64,000 nucleotides of DNA from Streptomyces sp. ISL-1 (GCF_018614585.1 NZ_JAGGOI010000011.1:1-64000); one strand, 5' to 3'; shown: positions 25,739 through 35,471, numbered from the stretch's first letter. The notes: generated by a model from the sequence alone, not told the origin. Program-made: numbers and translations.

Positions 25739-25766
25739 CATGCCAGTTCGGCAAGATGCCGGCATG
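25739..25766 (+). promoter_or_regulatory. Nested inverted repeats over the XRE-cupin start
   Basis: CATGCC (25739-25744) and GGCATG (25761-25766) are complements 16 bases apart, the second arm containing the ATG itself; inside is TGCC-N5-GGCA (25741-25753). A preceding TTGCAATTTTT patch is the likely promoter. The arrangement suggests autorepression by the XRE protein and possible coupling to the divergent methyltransferase. Confidence 0.45.
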
Positions 25767-26339
25767 GAAGAGCTGAGCGACGTACTGGCCTCCGTGGGAC
25801 CTCGGCTGCGAGAACTCCGACGACAGCGCAGCGTCACCCTGGCCAACTTGGCGGAGACGACCGGCATTTCGGAGAGCACGCTCTCGCGACTGGAGAGCGG
25901 CGGACGGCGGCCCAACCTGGAACTGCTGCTACCGCTGGCCCGCGCATACGGCGTCCCGCTCGACGAGCTCGTCGGGGCACCGCACACCGGCGACCCACGC
26001 GTGCACCTGCGCCCGGTACGCCGCCACGGGATGACGTATGTGCCGCTGTCCCGCCGAGCAGGCGGAATGCAGGCGCACAAACTGGTGATCCCAGCCAGGA
26101 GCGCAGACGTCGATCCCGACCTGAAGGTGCACGAGGGGTACGAGTGGCTCTACGTCCTCAACGGTCGGCTGAGACTGCTTCTCGGAGACCAGGACCTGGT
26201 CCTGAAGCCCGGCGAGGTGGCGGAGTTCGACACCCACGTACCGCACTGGCTGGGAGCTGCCGGCGCCGAACCGGTCGAGCTGCTCGTCCTGTTCGGCCAG
26301 CAGGGGGAACGTGCCCATCTGCGCGCCCGCTCGACCTGA
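25764..26339 (+). CDS. XRE-family regulator with C-terminal cupin domain
   Basis: A 191-residue regulator: N-terminal helix-turn-helix (residues 10-65, RLRELRRQRSVTLANLAETT then SESTLSRLESGGRRPNLELL) and a cupin sensor domain (about 105-180, VHEGYEWLYVLNGRLRLLLG, LKPGEVAEFDTHVPHWLG). Such proteins usually repress detoxification or catabolic genes and respond to a small ligand bound in the cupin. ATG at 25764 has no strong ribosome site, so the message may be leaderless. It is divergent from the methyltransferase, the likely target. Confidence 0.92.
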   Translation: MEELSDVLASVGPRLRELRRQRSVTLANLAETTGISESTLSRLESGGRRPNLELLLPLARAYGVPLDELVGAPHTGDPRVHLRPVRRHGMTYVPLSRRAGGMQAHKLVIPARSADVDPDLKVHEGYEWLYVLNGRLRLLLGDQDLVLKPGEVAEFDTHVPHWLGAAGAEPVELLVLFGQQGERAHLRARST

Positions 26340-26454
26340 CCCATCCCGGAAGCCTGCGCCTGCGCACCAGGCGGAAGTGGACTTCAACCCGCCGCTGAGC
26401 AGGCCGGGATGCTCGGCGTCCAGGAAGCGCCCATCAGTGAGCGGACCACGAGTG

Positions 26455-27552
26455 TCACTGCCCTGAAGGCCGGCCAAGAGGGAACAGCGTGTCGAGCCCG
26501 TGGGCGCGGTCTCCCAGAATCCGCTCGCAGTTCGCGGACTCCGCGGCCGGGCTGAAGGCGCCGGCGAGCCGAGTCGCCTTCCGGCGGGCCACCGCCGCGT
26601 CCGTGTCCGCGGCCACGAGGTCGGCGTTGATCGCTGCCGCAGCCTGCATTCCAGAGGCCGCGGAGGCGGGGACCCCGCCCATGAGGTCGGTGACGTTGCC
26701 GGCGGCCCACACCCCGGCGGCACCGGTGAGACCGCTCGCGTCCGATTCCACGTAACTCCCCACGCCCCAAGGGTGCTCCACCGCCGTCAGGCCGAGGCCG
26801 GCGAGCACCCCACTGCGGGCCTCGAAGCGAGGTCCCACCGCCAGGGCCCGCACCGGCACCCGCTGACCGGAAGCCAGCCGCACGCCCGAGAGGCGGTCAT
26901 CGCTGATTTCAAGAGCGACGACCTCTCCATCGACCACTGCGACGCCGCGGGCGGCCAGCTGTTCCCACTGCTCCTCGCCCGGGTCGTCCGCGGTGTGGAG
27001 GAAGAAGGTCACCTCCGGCGACAACTGGCGGAACAGCAGCGCCTGGTGCACCGCCCGCGGACCGCCGGCCAGCACCCCGATCGGCTCGTCGCGCACCTCC
27101 CACCCATGGCAGTACGGGCAGTGCAGCACGTCGCGACCCCATCGCTCGCGCAGACCGGGGATGTCGGGTAGCACGTCGACCAGTCCGGTCGTCACCAGCA
27201 GCCGCCGTGCCGTATAGCTCCGGCCACCCGCGGTGTCCACGATGAACCGTTCGCCGTCACGGCGCGCCGCCACCGCGCGGTCCGGGACGATCCGCCCGCC
27301 GTACCCCGTGACCTCCTCACTGCCCGCCCGCAAGAGCTCACGCGGCGCGACTCCGTCGCGGGACAGGAACCCATGGACCCCGGAAGCGGGAGCGTTGCGC
27401 GGCTCCCCGGAGTCGACCACCAGTACCGAACGCCGGGAGCGGGCCAAGGTCAGCGCACCGGACAAGCCGGCGACCCCGCCCCCGACGATCACCACATCCA
27501 CATCCACATCCACATCCACTTCAGCGAGGTTCTTCTTTACCGTCTCAGTCAT
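26455..27552 (-). CDS. Thioredoxin-reductase-like FAD/NAD(P) oxidoreductase
   Basis: A 365-residue flavoprotein. FAD site VVIVGGGVAGLSGALTLARS (about residues 20-39), redox-active CPYCHGWEV (about 145-153), NADP site near GVLAGGPRAVH and final FAD motif GVWAAGNVTDLMGGV (about 285-299). The N-terminus carries an odd acidic run, VDVDVDVDV, encoded by four tandem 6-base units (27496-27519), and a 40-residue tail after the fold. It resembles the stand-alone disulfide oxidoreductases of Streptomyces rather than housekeeping TrxB, and no thioredoxin gene is adjacent. ATG at 27552 has AAGGTG 6 bases upstream. Confidence 0.9.
   Translation of the reverse strand: MTETVKKNLAEVDVDVDVDVVIVGGGVAGLSGALTLARSRRSVLVVDSGEPRNAPASGVHGFLSRDGVAPRELLRAGSEEVTGYGGRIVPDRAVAARRDGERFIVDTAGGRSYTARRLLVTTGLVDVLPDIPGLRERWGRDVLHCPYCHGWEVRDEPIGVLAGGPRAVHQALLFRQLSPEVTFFLHTADDPGEEQWEQLAARGVAVVDGEVVALEISDDRLSGVRLASGQRVPVRALAVGPRFEARSGVLAGLGLTAVEHPWGVGSYVESDASGLTGAAGVWAAGNVTDLMGGVPASAASGMQAAAAINADLVAADTDAAVARRKATRLAGAFSPAAESANCERILGDRAHGLDTLFPLGRPSGQ
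27496..27519 (-). repeat. Four tandem 6-bp units inside the oxidoreductase N-terminus
   Basis: ATCCAC repeated four times (GTGGAT on the coding strand), encoding alternating Val and Asp just before the FAD-binding loop. Being a multiple of three it changes protein length by Val-Asp pairs without shifting the frame, so it may vary between strains. Confidence 0.7.
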
Positions 27553-27659
27553 ACGGACACCTTGCGAGCTACTTGAGCGTAGCCGCAAACCCCTTTGCCG
27601 CTTTGGCAACTTTCTGCATGGTGCTGGAGGCTTCACGCCCTTCCCGCAGTTCAGGAGGC

Positions 27660-27806
27660 TCACTTCCGGGACGTATAGATCACGGCGATAAGGACCAGGA
27701 GGACTACGGCAAGATTCCTGACCTCAACCGGTTGCCATCCGGACTGGATCGCCAGTGTGAAGACGACGTAGGGCCAGCTCGGCCGGCGCGTGTTCGGGGC
27801 AGTCAT
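27660..27806 (-). CDS. Small single-pass membrane protein, 48 aa
   Basis: Reads MTAPNTRRPSWPYVVFTLAI then QSGWQPVEVRNLAVVLLVLI and AVIYTSRK. One clear membrane helix near the C-terminus (about residues 29-44) with a second hydrophobic stretch at 12-20. ATG at 27806 has GAAGG 5 bases upstream; longer in-frame starts exist. It is divergent from the frameshifted HTH/coiled-coil gene. No family recognised; it could be a partner of that membrane protein. Confidence 0.5.
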   Translation of the reverse strand: MTAPNTRRPSWPYVVFTLAIQSGWQPVEVRNLAVVLLVLIAVIYTSRK

Positions 27807-27954
27807 CTTGGCCTTCGCTTTCTGCTGTGCCGATATGGCGAAGCGGATTGAAGGCCGAGTCTCGGAGCTGATCTGATTGACCATCTGTTCCCGGGACGAG
27901 GGGGCAGGTGAAGTCCGGACAATGCCGGATTGGCCGCAGACAACAGGGGACTTG

Positions 27955-29651
27955 ATGAGCAAGGCGGGGCGGCCGCGGGAGTTCCAGGGCGGGCCCAGGG
28001 CGAACGAGTTGGCGCGCTTCCTGTGCGAGCTGGCCGGCCGGCACAGCCTGACGACCAGAACCTTGTCGACGCGCTTCAAGGGCAGTGCCAGCAGTTCGAC
28101 CTGGGCGCTCTACCTCAACGGCACGAAGCTCATCCCGGCCGAGGTGCTGGGCAGGATCGTGCGGACGCTGTTCTCGCACGACCCGCGTGCCCAGGAGTTC
28201 TACGTGACCGAGGCCAAGCGGCTGTGGAAGGCGGCGGAGGCCGAGACCGAAGCCGGGCCGGTGCAGGACGGCGGGCCGCAGACCGAGATCGTGCGGCTGT
28301 ACGAGCGGCTCAACGAGGCCACGGAGGGCATGGCCAAGGCAAGGTCGGTGGCTCACGAGTCCGAGCGTGTCGTCGGCATGCTCATCCCGATGGCCGCCCT
28401 GCTGCAGTCCCGGATCGAGACACTCACCGGCGAGCTTAGCCGTGCGCTGGAACGCGAGCGGGCGTTGGCCGAGCTCCACCTCGCCCAGGCCCGGCTCCGG
28501 CTGGAGCGGACCGGACCGAACTGGCCAGAGCGCAGAGCAACCGCTACAGCGCGGAGCATGCCCAACAAGCCCTGGCGAAGGAGGCACTGGAAGCCCGCAA
28601 GGAGATCGAACGGTTGCGGCAGCAGGTCGCGGACCTGGTCTCGCCGAAGGCGGAGGAGCGGGCCATGCCGGCGGTCCAGCCCCCGCCGGAACCCACCATG
28701 GACATGATCGACGAAGAGCTCGACCGCGTCAGCACCGATCGCCGGGAGCAGGAGGTGGCCCTCGCCGCGGTCCTGGAGCAGGCGGGAATCGAGCCGTCCC
28801 CGGACGCAGGGACGCGGATTGTCGCCGGCACCGTCGTGGACGACATGGACAACTGCCCCGTAGCCACAACGGCGGACACGGCTGGGCACCGTAGCGGCCG
28901 TGCCGTGCCCCCGCCATTGTCCAGGACAACCCAGGACAACACCGCGACCAGTGAACTGCCAACTCGTGAGCCGGCCGTTTCCGTCACCGCTCCGGGCCAC
29001 GCCCTTCCCGGGGGCCCGGCCGGCCGGAGACGGGCTCGCTCGGGCATCGAGCGCGACATCGACGACGATGCGTTCAACGACATCGTCAACGGCTTCGGTG
29101 ATCAGACAGCCCCGTCCACTTCCCGGGCACAGCCGAGCGTCGTTCACCGCGTGGCCCGGATCATGGCGGTGTTACTGGGCGTCGGCGGCTTCCTGGGGGC
29201 GGCGGCCGCGATGGTCTACTACGACCTCACCCGGGATGTGTCCGAGGGCGTGGCATACGCCTCCGGCGACAAGCCGAGCGAATCCCGCCGCAGCTGCAGC
29301 AAGTCCGCATGCGCCGGTATCAACGGTCTGCAATGGGAGTTGCCTGCCGGCCGGTCCGTCACGACCGTGCTCAACCTCGACCAGCCGGGCAACGGCCAAG
29401 CTCTGCAAGGAAGCTTCAAGTTGAACGGATTCACTACGCGCTGCACCAATGCCACGGTGCAGTGGAAGATCACCGCCGACATCACCCAGATCGCCTCCGG
29501 CACCCTGGCGGCCCCCGACACCACGCCAGAGGGGCGCAAGCTCGCTGAGTCGCTGCCCGCCCAGGCCGACACCGTCACGATCACCGCACAGCGCACCGAC
29601 GACGAGGCATGCGAAACCCTCCTGCAATGGGAGTCGGCAGGGGTGGCATAG
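27955..29651 (+). pseudogene. HTH-like/coiled-coil/membrane protein gene frameshifted by a 5-bp duplication
   Basis: Two frames join into one protein of about 565 residues. Frame 1 from ATG 27955: MSKAGRPREFQGGPRANELA and an HTH-like region (RTLSTRFKGSASSSTWALYL), then coiled coil (ERLNEATEGMAKARSVAHES onward). At 28508-28517 GGACC occurs twice; removing one copy restores LERTELARAQSNRYSAEHAQ and the continuing coiled coil in the frame that ends at 29651. That part has a membrane helix (VARIMAVLLGVGGFLGAAAA) and an external domain with Cys pairs (RRSCSKSACAGINGLQWELP). As written, frame 1 ends at 28707. The real product may be two fragments. Confidence 0.7.
28508..28517 (+). repeat. GGACC tandem duplication causing the frameshift
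   Basis: GGACCGGACC lies exactly where the coding frame switches. A 5-base insertion shifts the frame by the observed amount, so this duplication is the simplest cause. Confidence 0.7.
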
Positions 29652-29752
29652 ACACCAGGCCGGGCGCGGTCTCGACCGTCCTCTCACTTTGAGGCGACCG
29701 CTCTGGCCACGAGGCCGCGCCAAGTGCAGCGGGAAAATCCGAGCGCGACCCG

Positions 29753-30936
<1,184 letters not shown>

Positions 30937-30940
<4 letters not shown>

Positions 30941-31344
30941 TCCGTGATGCAGGGCTTCGCGGCCAGGAACGGTCGCAGCTCGAGCCACTCGTGGATCGGC
31001 TTCCCGCCCGCCCCGGGGGCGGCCGACAGCTCCCCGGCCAGCTCGACGGCGCGCTCGTAGCTGTCGACGTCGATCACCATCCAGCCGGCGATGAGGTCCT
31101 TGGTCTCGGCGAACGGGCCGTCGGTGACCGGCGGGCGCCCCTCACCGTCGTAGCGGACCCACGCTCCCTCGGGGGCGAGCGCCTGACCGTCGACGAACTC
31201 GCCGGTCTTCTCGAGCCGGGCCGCGAAGTCGTTCATGTACTGGACGTGGGCCGAGATCTCCTCCGGCGCCCACTGCGCCATCGGCACGTCGTTGACCGCA
31301 GCCGGGGCGCCCCGGTAGTGCTTGAGCAGCAAGTACTTGGCCAT
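30937..31344 (-). CDS. YCII/DGPF-domain protein, ECF42 partner
   Basis: A 135-residue protein of the DGPF family: KYLLLKHYRGAPAAV at the start and the signature VTDGPFAETKDLIAGWMVID in the middle, ending KPIHEWLELRPFL. The fold is a ferredoxin-like YCII dimer; its biochemical role is unknown. It is almost always encoded with ECF42 sigma factors. ATG at 31344 follows GAGGAGAACC. The stop codon overlaps the sigma gene start by four bases. Confidence 0.93.
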
Positions 31345-31396
31345 CGTGGTTCTCCTCGGTGCTGGTGCGACCCATTGTGGTCGCGTTCACTGCAGG

Positions 31397-31423
31397 GACG
31401 GAGCCAGTCACGGGTTCTCGACA
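31397..31423 (-). promoter_or_regulatory. Candidate ECF42 promoter
   Basis: On the minus strand TGTCGA is followed after 17 bases by CGTC, about 55 bases before the DGPF start. This two-block arrangement (TGTCGA ... CGTC/CGA) is what ECF42-type promoters look like, implying that the sigma factor drives its own operon. Confidence 0.55.
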
Positions 31424-31514
31424 TCGCCGTCCGATTTTTTGGTTCTCGTAGATGAGCCTGGGTGAGCCCTCTCGCGGTGTCCGGGTCCACGGCGTGGCGC
31501 GAGGGCGAGACGGA

Positions 31515-31569
31515 GCGAGGCCTTCCAAGATCAGCACGACCATGCAACTGAATCAAGAGAGGGCCTCGC
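31515..31569. repeat. Inverted repeat beside IS remnant
   Basis: GCGAGGCC (31515-31522) and GGCCTCGC (31562-31569) are exact complements 39 bases apart, just upstream of a transposase remnant. They could be leftovers of an element end, though they are short. Confidence 0.3.
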
Positions 31570-31621
31570 GTGCGTCACTACGTGTGGTCCTGGGGCGTCG
31601 TGGTGTGCTCGGACCGATGAG

Positions 31622-31800
31622 TCGTTCGGCGTGGAGGGCATGCACGTCCTCGACGTCACCCGCGATCCCGACGTCGGCGGTCGCCAGGGTCTGGTGGTGC
31701 TGGACGTCGAGTCCGACGCCGATCTGACCGGGCTGTCCGGACTGCGGGGTGGTCGCGGTCGGCCACGGCCGGCACCTCTACACAGGTCTGCCCCCGGCCT
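31622..31800 (+). pseudogene. Fragment of an ISL3-like transposase N-terminus
   Basis: Reads GVEGMHVLDVTRDPDVGGRQ, GLVVLDVESDADLTG, then after removing one G near 31725 continues GCPDCGVVAVGHGRHLYT. The CPDCG zinc-ribbon start followed by GHGRHL is characteristic of ISL3-family transposases. Only about 60 residues remain and the frame is broken, so this is a decayed element. It lies between the ECF42 operon and the DJ-1 operon. Confidence 0.55.
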
Positions 31801-31809
31801 TGCAGGTGG

Positions 31810-32106
31810 TCAAGCCCCAACGGACTCCGACCGGCTGTCTGTCTTGGTGGGCTTGAGAGGGGTGAGTTGGCGCAGGGCGAGCAGCCCGCCGATGCCGGGC
31901 AGCAGCGACAGGGCGATGGCCCGCGGGGTGCGCTGCGGGTCGCGCAGGACGGCGACGAAGCTGAACAGGTATGCGCAGCCGTGCGTGGGTCCGGCCGGCG
32001 AAGAGATGGCGGGCAGGTGCACCGTGAACAGGTTGGCCAGCATCACCACGAGGGTGGCCAGTTCGACCGTGCTCGCGATGCGCAGTGGTTGCCGGGTGCC
32101 TTCCAT
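31810..32106 (-). CDS. DUF3817-like small membrane protein
   Basis: A 98-residue protein with about three hydrophobic segments: ASTVELATLVVMLANLFTVH, GCAYLFSFVAVL and IALSLLPGIGGLLALRQL. The GPTHGCAYL segment and overall pattern fit DUF3817 integral membrane proteins of unknown role. ATG at 32106 has GGGAG upstream. It is the last gene of a four-gene minus-strand operon (DJ-1, hypothetical, DUF2269, this one), 2 bases after the DUF2269 stop. Confidence 0.75.
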   Translation of the reverse strand: MEGTRQPLRIASTVELATLVVMLANLFTVHLPAISSPAGPTHGCAYLFSFVAVLRDPQRTPRAIALSLLPGIGGLLALRQLTPLKPTKTDSRSESVGA

Positions 32107-32108
32107 CG

Positions 32109-32576
32109 TCAGGCTCCCGTCGTCGAGCCGGGGCGGATGATCATCAGGACGGTCACCACGGCCCACAGCAGGTTGAAGATTCCGGTGAACATGGCCAGCC
32201 GCGCGGTGTGGCTCCGCTCAACAGGGGCAGTTGCCCCGTCGAGTTGTTCCAGCAGGGCGTCCTGACGGGGCAGGACCAGCAGCGCCAGTACACCCGCCGC
32301 GCCGGCGGTCAGCGCGATCGAGATGATGAGCCAGGTGTCGCCCAGAACACCGAGGCTGCTGGCGGTGGCGAACCCGAACACCGGTACGGCCAGACCGATT
32401 CCGGCGTAGACGCGGCAGATGCGGTGTAGAAGCCGGACCGTTCCCAGTGTTGCGGCATCGGGCCCGGCGGTCTGGGCGCGGCGGGCGGCGGGCGGGAACA
32501 TGCTGGCGGCGACCGTCACGGGGCCGATGGCGATGATGGCGGCCAGGACGTGGAGGGAGAGGAGGAACTTCGTCAT
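32109..32576 (-). CDS. DUF2269-like integral membrane protein
   Basis: A 155-residue protein with four predicted membrane helices (FLLSLHVLAAIIAIGPVTVA at the start; ICRVYAGIGLAVPVFGFATA; LIISIALTAGAAGVLALLVL; MFTGIFNLLWAVVTVLMIIR at the end). The His in SLHVLAA and in TVRLLHRICRVY fits the DUF2269/CopD-like group, which may bind heme or metal, but this is unproven. Its start overlaps the stop of the preceding gene by four bases (ATGA), so they are coupled. Confidence 0.82.
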   Translation of the reverse strand: MTKFLLSLHVLAAIIAIGPVTVAASMFPPAARRAQTAGPDAATLGTVRLLHRICRVYAGIGLAVPVFGFATASSLGVLGDTWLIISIALTAGAAGVLALLVLPRQDALLEQLDGATAPVERSHTARLAMFTGIFNLLWAVVTVLMIIRPGSTTGA

Positions 32577-32911
32577 CGCAGGGTGCCGGGTTCCGCTTCG
32601 GTTTCGGTGACGCGATTGCCGCTGACCTTGCTGCCGGGCAGCCGGCCGGCTTTGGCCTTGCCGCTGAGCCGGTCTCCGTCGACGGTGAGGTCGAAGACGA
32701 GGTGGAGCCGCATGGGCTTGGTGATCGACTGGCGGTAGGCCACCGCGTCGCCTCGGACGGTGACGTCGGTCAGCGGGACCAGCTCTCCGGACTTGAGGTC
32801 CACGGCGGTGCCGTGCCAGGCGCCGTCGGGCTGCACGGTCAATTGCACGCGGGCCTGCTGTTTGCCCAGCGGTGTGTCGATGGTCAGGCTCCAGGTGCCT
32901 TCGGCAGACAT
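32573..32911 (-). CDS. Hypothetical beta-rich protein in DJ-1 operon
   Basis: A 112-residue soluble protein, mostly beta by pattern: GTWSLTIDTPLGKQQARVQL, LTVQPDGAWHGTAVDL, VTVRGDAVAYRQSI, HLVFDLTVDGDRLSGKAKAG. It resembles the small lipocalin-like or calycin-like proteins that follow DJ-1 family genes; I cannot assign a function. ATG at 32911 lies 28 bases after the DJ-1 gene stop, and the end overlaps the DUF2269 gene. Confidence 0.75.
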   Translation of the reverse strand: MSAEGTWSLTIDTPLGKQQARVQLTVQPDGAWHGTAVDLKSGELVPLTDVTVRGDAVAYRQSITKPMRLHLVFDLTVDGDRLSGKAKAGRLPGSKVSGNRVTETEAEPGTLR

Positions 32912-32939
32912 GGTGCGGGGACCTTTCGGTAGCGGGAGG

Positions 32940-33611
32940 TCAGAAGGCGAGAGCGGGGGCGGCGCCGCGGCGGGACCAGACGGTGCCGCGGCGCTCGTGC
33001 TCGAAGAGCTTCTCCACTTTGTGTGCGACCCGGGGGCCGACCTCGCGCTCCAGGATGTAGAGCCCGACGTCCAGGCCCGAGGTCACGCCGCCGCCGGTGA
33101 TCAGGTCGCCGTCGTCCACGACGCGGGCATCGACGGCGATGGTGCCGGTGGCGCCGAGCACATCGAGCCCGAGGTGGTGCGTGGTGGCGGGCCGGCCCTC
33201 GGTGAGCCCGGCCATGGCGAGGATCAACGAGCCGCCGCAGACGGTGGCCACGAGGGTGTCCTCGCGCTCGAGCGCCTCCTTGGCCAGGCGCGGGAGATCA
33301 GTTTCGAGCGTGCGGCCGAGGATCGCCGGGATGGCGTTCGCCTGCTCGTCCTCGCTCAGCTCAGCTGGGTCGCGTACGTCGCCCGCGGCGCCCGGCAGGA
33401 CGATGACGTCGGCCCGCTCGGGGTCCAGGAGGGCGGTGGCCTTCAGGCTCAGCGGCGGAAGTCCGCTGGGCACGTCGCGCGGTCCCTCCGCGGAGACGAG
33501 CTCCACCTGCACGGCGCCCTCGGTGAGCATCCCCGCGGAGTGGAGCACCTCGTAGGGGGCGATGACATCCAGCGGGTCGAAGCCGTCGAAAAGTACGAAC
33601 TGGGCGAGCAT
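32940..33611 (-). CDS. DJ-1/PfpI-family protein (isonitrile-hydratase/ThiJ-like)
   Basis: A 223-residue cytoplasmic protein with the DJ-1 fold: FVLFDGFDPLDVIAPYEVLH at the N-terminus, VIVLPGAAGDVRDP, and the nucleophile elbow VATVCGGSLILAMAGL (Cys about 125) with the downstream TTHHLGLD and ITGGGVTSGLDVGLYILE. These match the ThiJ/PfpI enzymes acting as glyoxalase- or hydratase-like catalysts. It heads the operon that is divergent from a GlxA-type regulator, whose own N-terminal domain has the same fold. Candidate operator at 33637-33656. Confidence 0.92.
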   Translation of the reverse strand: MLAQFVLFDGFDPLDVIAPYEVLHSAGMLTEGAVQVELVSAEGPRDVPSGLPPLSLKATALLDPERADVIVLPGAAGDVRDPAELSEDEQANAIPAILGRTLETDLPRLAKEALEREDTLVATVCGGSLILAMAGLTEGRPATTHHLGLDVLGATGTIAVDARVVDDGDLITGGGVTSGLDVGLYILEREVGPRVAHKVEKLFEHERRGTVWSRRGAAPALAF

Positions 33612-33636
33612 CGGCAGTCTCTCTTTCGTCGCAATC

Positions 33637-33656
33637 AGCGTTGCGACGACAACGCT
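33637..33656. promoter_or_regulatory. Perfect inverted repeat in the DJ-1/GlxA divergent region
   Basis: AGCGTTG and CAACGCT are exact complements 6 bases apart, 26 bases upstream of the DJ-1 gene and 145 bases upstream of the regulator. A symmetric site with this spacing fits a dimeric regulator, most simply the divergently encoded GlxA-type protein. Confidence 0.55.
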
Positions 33657-33800
33657 AGGCGGACGATCAAGCAGTGCCCACCGGCATTAATGACAACCTC
33701 CCACGGATTCTCGCCAAGACCTCTGGAGTGCGACTTTGTGAATGTCTCCCGTCACAGACGCCCTGTGTCGCCTGGCGGGAACCTGTCTATCGTGTTGTCC

Positions 33801-34781
33801 ATGCATACGGTGGCAGTTCTGGCTCTGGACCATGTGGTGGCGTTCGACATGGCCACACCCATCGAGGTGTTCGGACGAACACGGCTCCCGGACGGACGCC
33901 GCCCCTACCGGGTGCGCGTCTGTTCCCCCACCCCTGAGGTGAAGACCGAGGCCTTCGCCCTGCAGGTCTCCTGGGGTCTGGAGGCATTGGCGGAGGCGGA
34001 CACGATCATCGTGCCGGGCTGCTCGGAGCAGGCACCGCCCCCCTCCCAAGAGGTCCTGGAGGCGCTGCGCGCCGCGGCGGCGGCAGGCACCCGCATCGCC
34101 TCGGTGTGCGCGGGCGCCTTCATCCTGGCCGCCACCGGCTTGCTGGACGGCCTCAGAGCCACCACCCACTGGATCGCCGCGGACCAACTGGCACGACAGT
34201 TCCCGCTGATCGATGTGCAGCCCGACGTCCTCTACATCGACAACGGGCAGATCCTCACCTCAGCCGGCGCCGCCGCAAGCCTGGACCTGTGCCTGCACAT
34301 GGTCCGCCGTGATCTCGGTTCCGCCGTTGCCGCCGATGCCGCGCGCCTTTCGGTCATGCCCTTGGAACGCGAGGGCGGTCAGGCCCAGTTCATCGTCCAC
34401 GAGCAGCCGCCCGTCCCCCAGGGGTCAACCCTTCAGTCCGTGCTGGACTGGATCGACGACAACCTCGCCCAGGAGCTGACCCTGGATGCCATGGCCGAAC
34501 GCTCCGGAATGAGCGGTCGCACGTTCAGCCGCCGCTTCCGCGAACAGCTGGGCACCACACCCCTGCAATGGCTGCTGCGGGCCCGCGTACGGCGCGCGCA
34601 GTATCTGCTGGAGAACAGCGACTACCCCGTCGAACGCATCGCCCAGCAGGCCGGATTCGGATCACCGACCGCCTTCAGGGAACGCTTCCGGCGGGTCGTG
34701 GGCATCACTCCGCACGCGTACCGCTCCGCCTTCCACGGACGCCGATCCACGCAGCCGCTCACCGCAATGACAAGCACGTAA
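33801..34781 (+). CDS. GlxA-type AraC-family transcriptional regulator
   Basis: A 326-residue regulator with an N-terminal DJ-1-like amidotransferase domain (1-190; VCAGAFILAATGLLDGLRAT with the Cys elbow) and a C-terminal double helix-turn-helix (about 215-315; LTLDAMAERSGMSGRTFSRR and YPVERIAQQAGFGSPTAFRE, the AraC signature). ATG at 33801 is preceded by a weak ribosome site (GTTGTCC). It is divergent from the DJ-1 operon and is its likely activator or repressor through the palindrome at 33637-33656. Confidence 0.94.
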   Translation: MHTVAVLALDHVVAFDMATPIEVFGRTRLPDGRRPYRVRVCSPTPEVKTEAFALQVSWGLEALAEADTIIVPGCSEQAPPPSQEVLEALRAAAAAGTRIASVCAGAFILAATGLLDGLRATTHWIAADQLARQFPLIDVQPDVLYIDNGQILTSAGAAASLDLCLHMVRRDLGSAVAADAARLSVMPLEREGGQAQFIVHEQPPVPQGSTLQSVLDWIDDNLAQELTLDAMAERSGMSGRTFSRRFREQLGTTPLQWLLRARVRRAQYLLENSDYPVERIAQQAGFGSPTAFRERFRRVVGITPHAYRSAFHGRRSTQPLTAMTST

Positions 34782-34923
34782 CCACGCTTGGGACAACGGG
34801 TATGGCGGCGACCCTCGGATCCGACATCAAGACGATCTCACTCATGACGCGATCATCCCGCAGAGCTCAACCCGGCGAACCTTGACGGTCGGAGCATCGG
34901 ACTTCTGCACCGTGTCGCGCGCC

Positions 34924-35355
34924 TCAGGGGAGCGTGACGGACGGGTAATCCTCGGCGTAGGACTCGCCGTTGGCGCCGTAGTAGGTGCAGGTGTGGGCGG
35001 AGGTGTCGACGTCGTACCAGATGATGCCCGCGTTCCAGCAGCCGCGGACGAACTCGGGGAACGCTGTCTCACCGGCCTGATCCGCCCGCAGGGCGTCGAT
35101 CAAGGCCGTCCGGTCGAACTGCGGCGCGGCTGCGAAGCCGGTGACCAGCGGCTCGCCCTGGACCACGACGTCGCCGTGCTCGGTCAGGTACAGGAAGACG
35201 TTGGCCGGGACGGCCATGCGGCAATGAGTCACGCCGGCCTGGCGCAGGCTCTCGGCGAGGTAAGGAAAGCCACCGGCCTTCGGGCGGGCGGCCGCACCGC
35301 GTTCCATGGCGGCCTGAAGGCGGCTGATCGCGTCGGTGGTCATGTCGGTGGTCAT
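34924..35355 (-). CDS. DUF1398-family protein
   Basis: A 143-residue soluble protein: AGGFPYLAESLRQAGVTHCR, FLYLTEHGDVVVQGEPLVTG and TAFPEFVRGCWNAGIIWYDV, ending with TCTYYGANGESYAEDYPSV. This is the DUF1398 pattern (phage-envelope-like protein fold, function unknown). ATG at 35355 (MTTDMTTDAIS) has GGGAG upstream. It is divergent from a MarR regulator and shares its operator region, so it is probably that regulator's target. Confidence 0.88.
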   Translation of the reverse strand: MTTDMTTDAISRLQAAMERGAAARPKAGGFPYLAESLRQAGVTHCRMAVPANVFLYLTEHGDVVVQGEPLVTGFAAAPQFDRTALIDALRADQAGETAFPEFVRGCWNAGIIWYDVDTSAHTCTYYGANGESYAEDYPSVTLP

Positions 35356-35425
35356 GGTGTCTCCCTGATGGTTCCGGTGGTGCGCGCGTACGCCTTGGAG
35401 GTGACGCGCCGATATGACATCATGG

Positions 35426-35438
35426 TGCCATAGTGGCA
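35426..35438. promoter_or_regulatory. MarR-type palindrome between DUF1398 and MarR genes
   Basis: TGCCA and TGGCA flank a 3-base centre (TAG), inside GTTGCCACTATGGCACC read on the minus strand. It sits 34 bases before the MarR ATG and 70 bases before the DUF1398 start, the classical place for a MarR autorepressor site. A second short symmetric stretch, ATGACATCAT, lies just upstream. Confidence 0.55.
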
Positions 35439-35471
35439 ACATGTTGTCTGAATGAGAAGTGGAACCACAGC

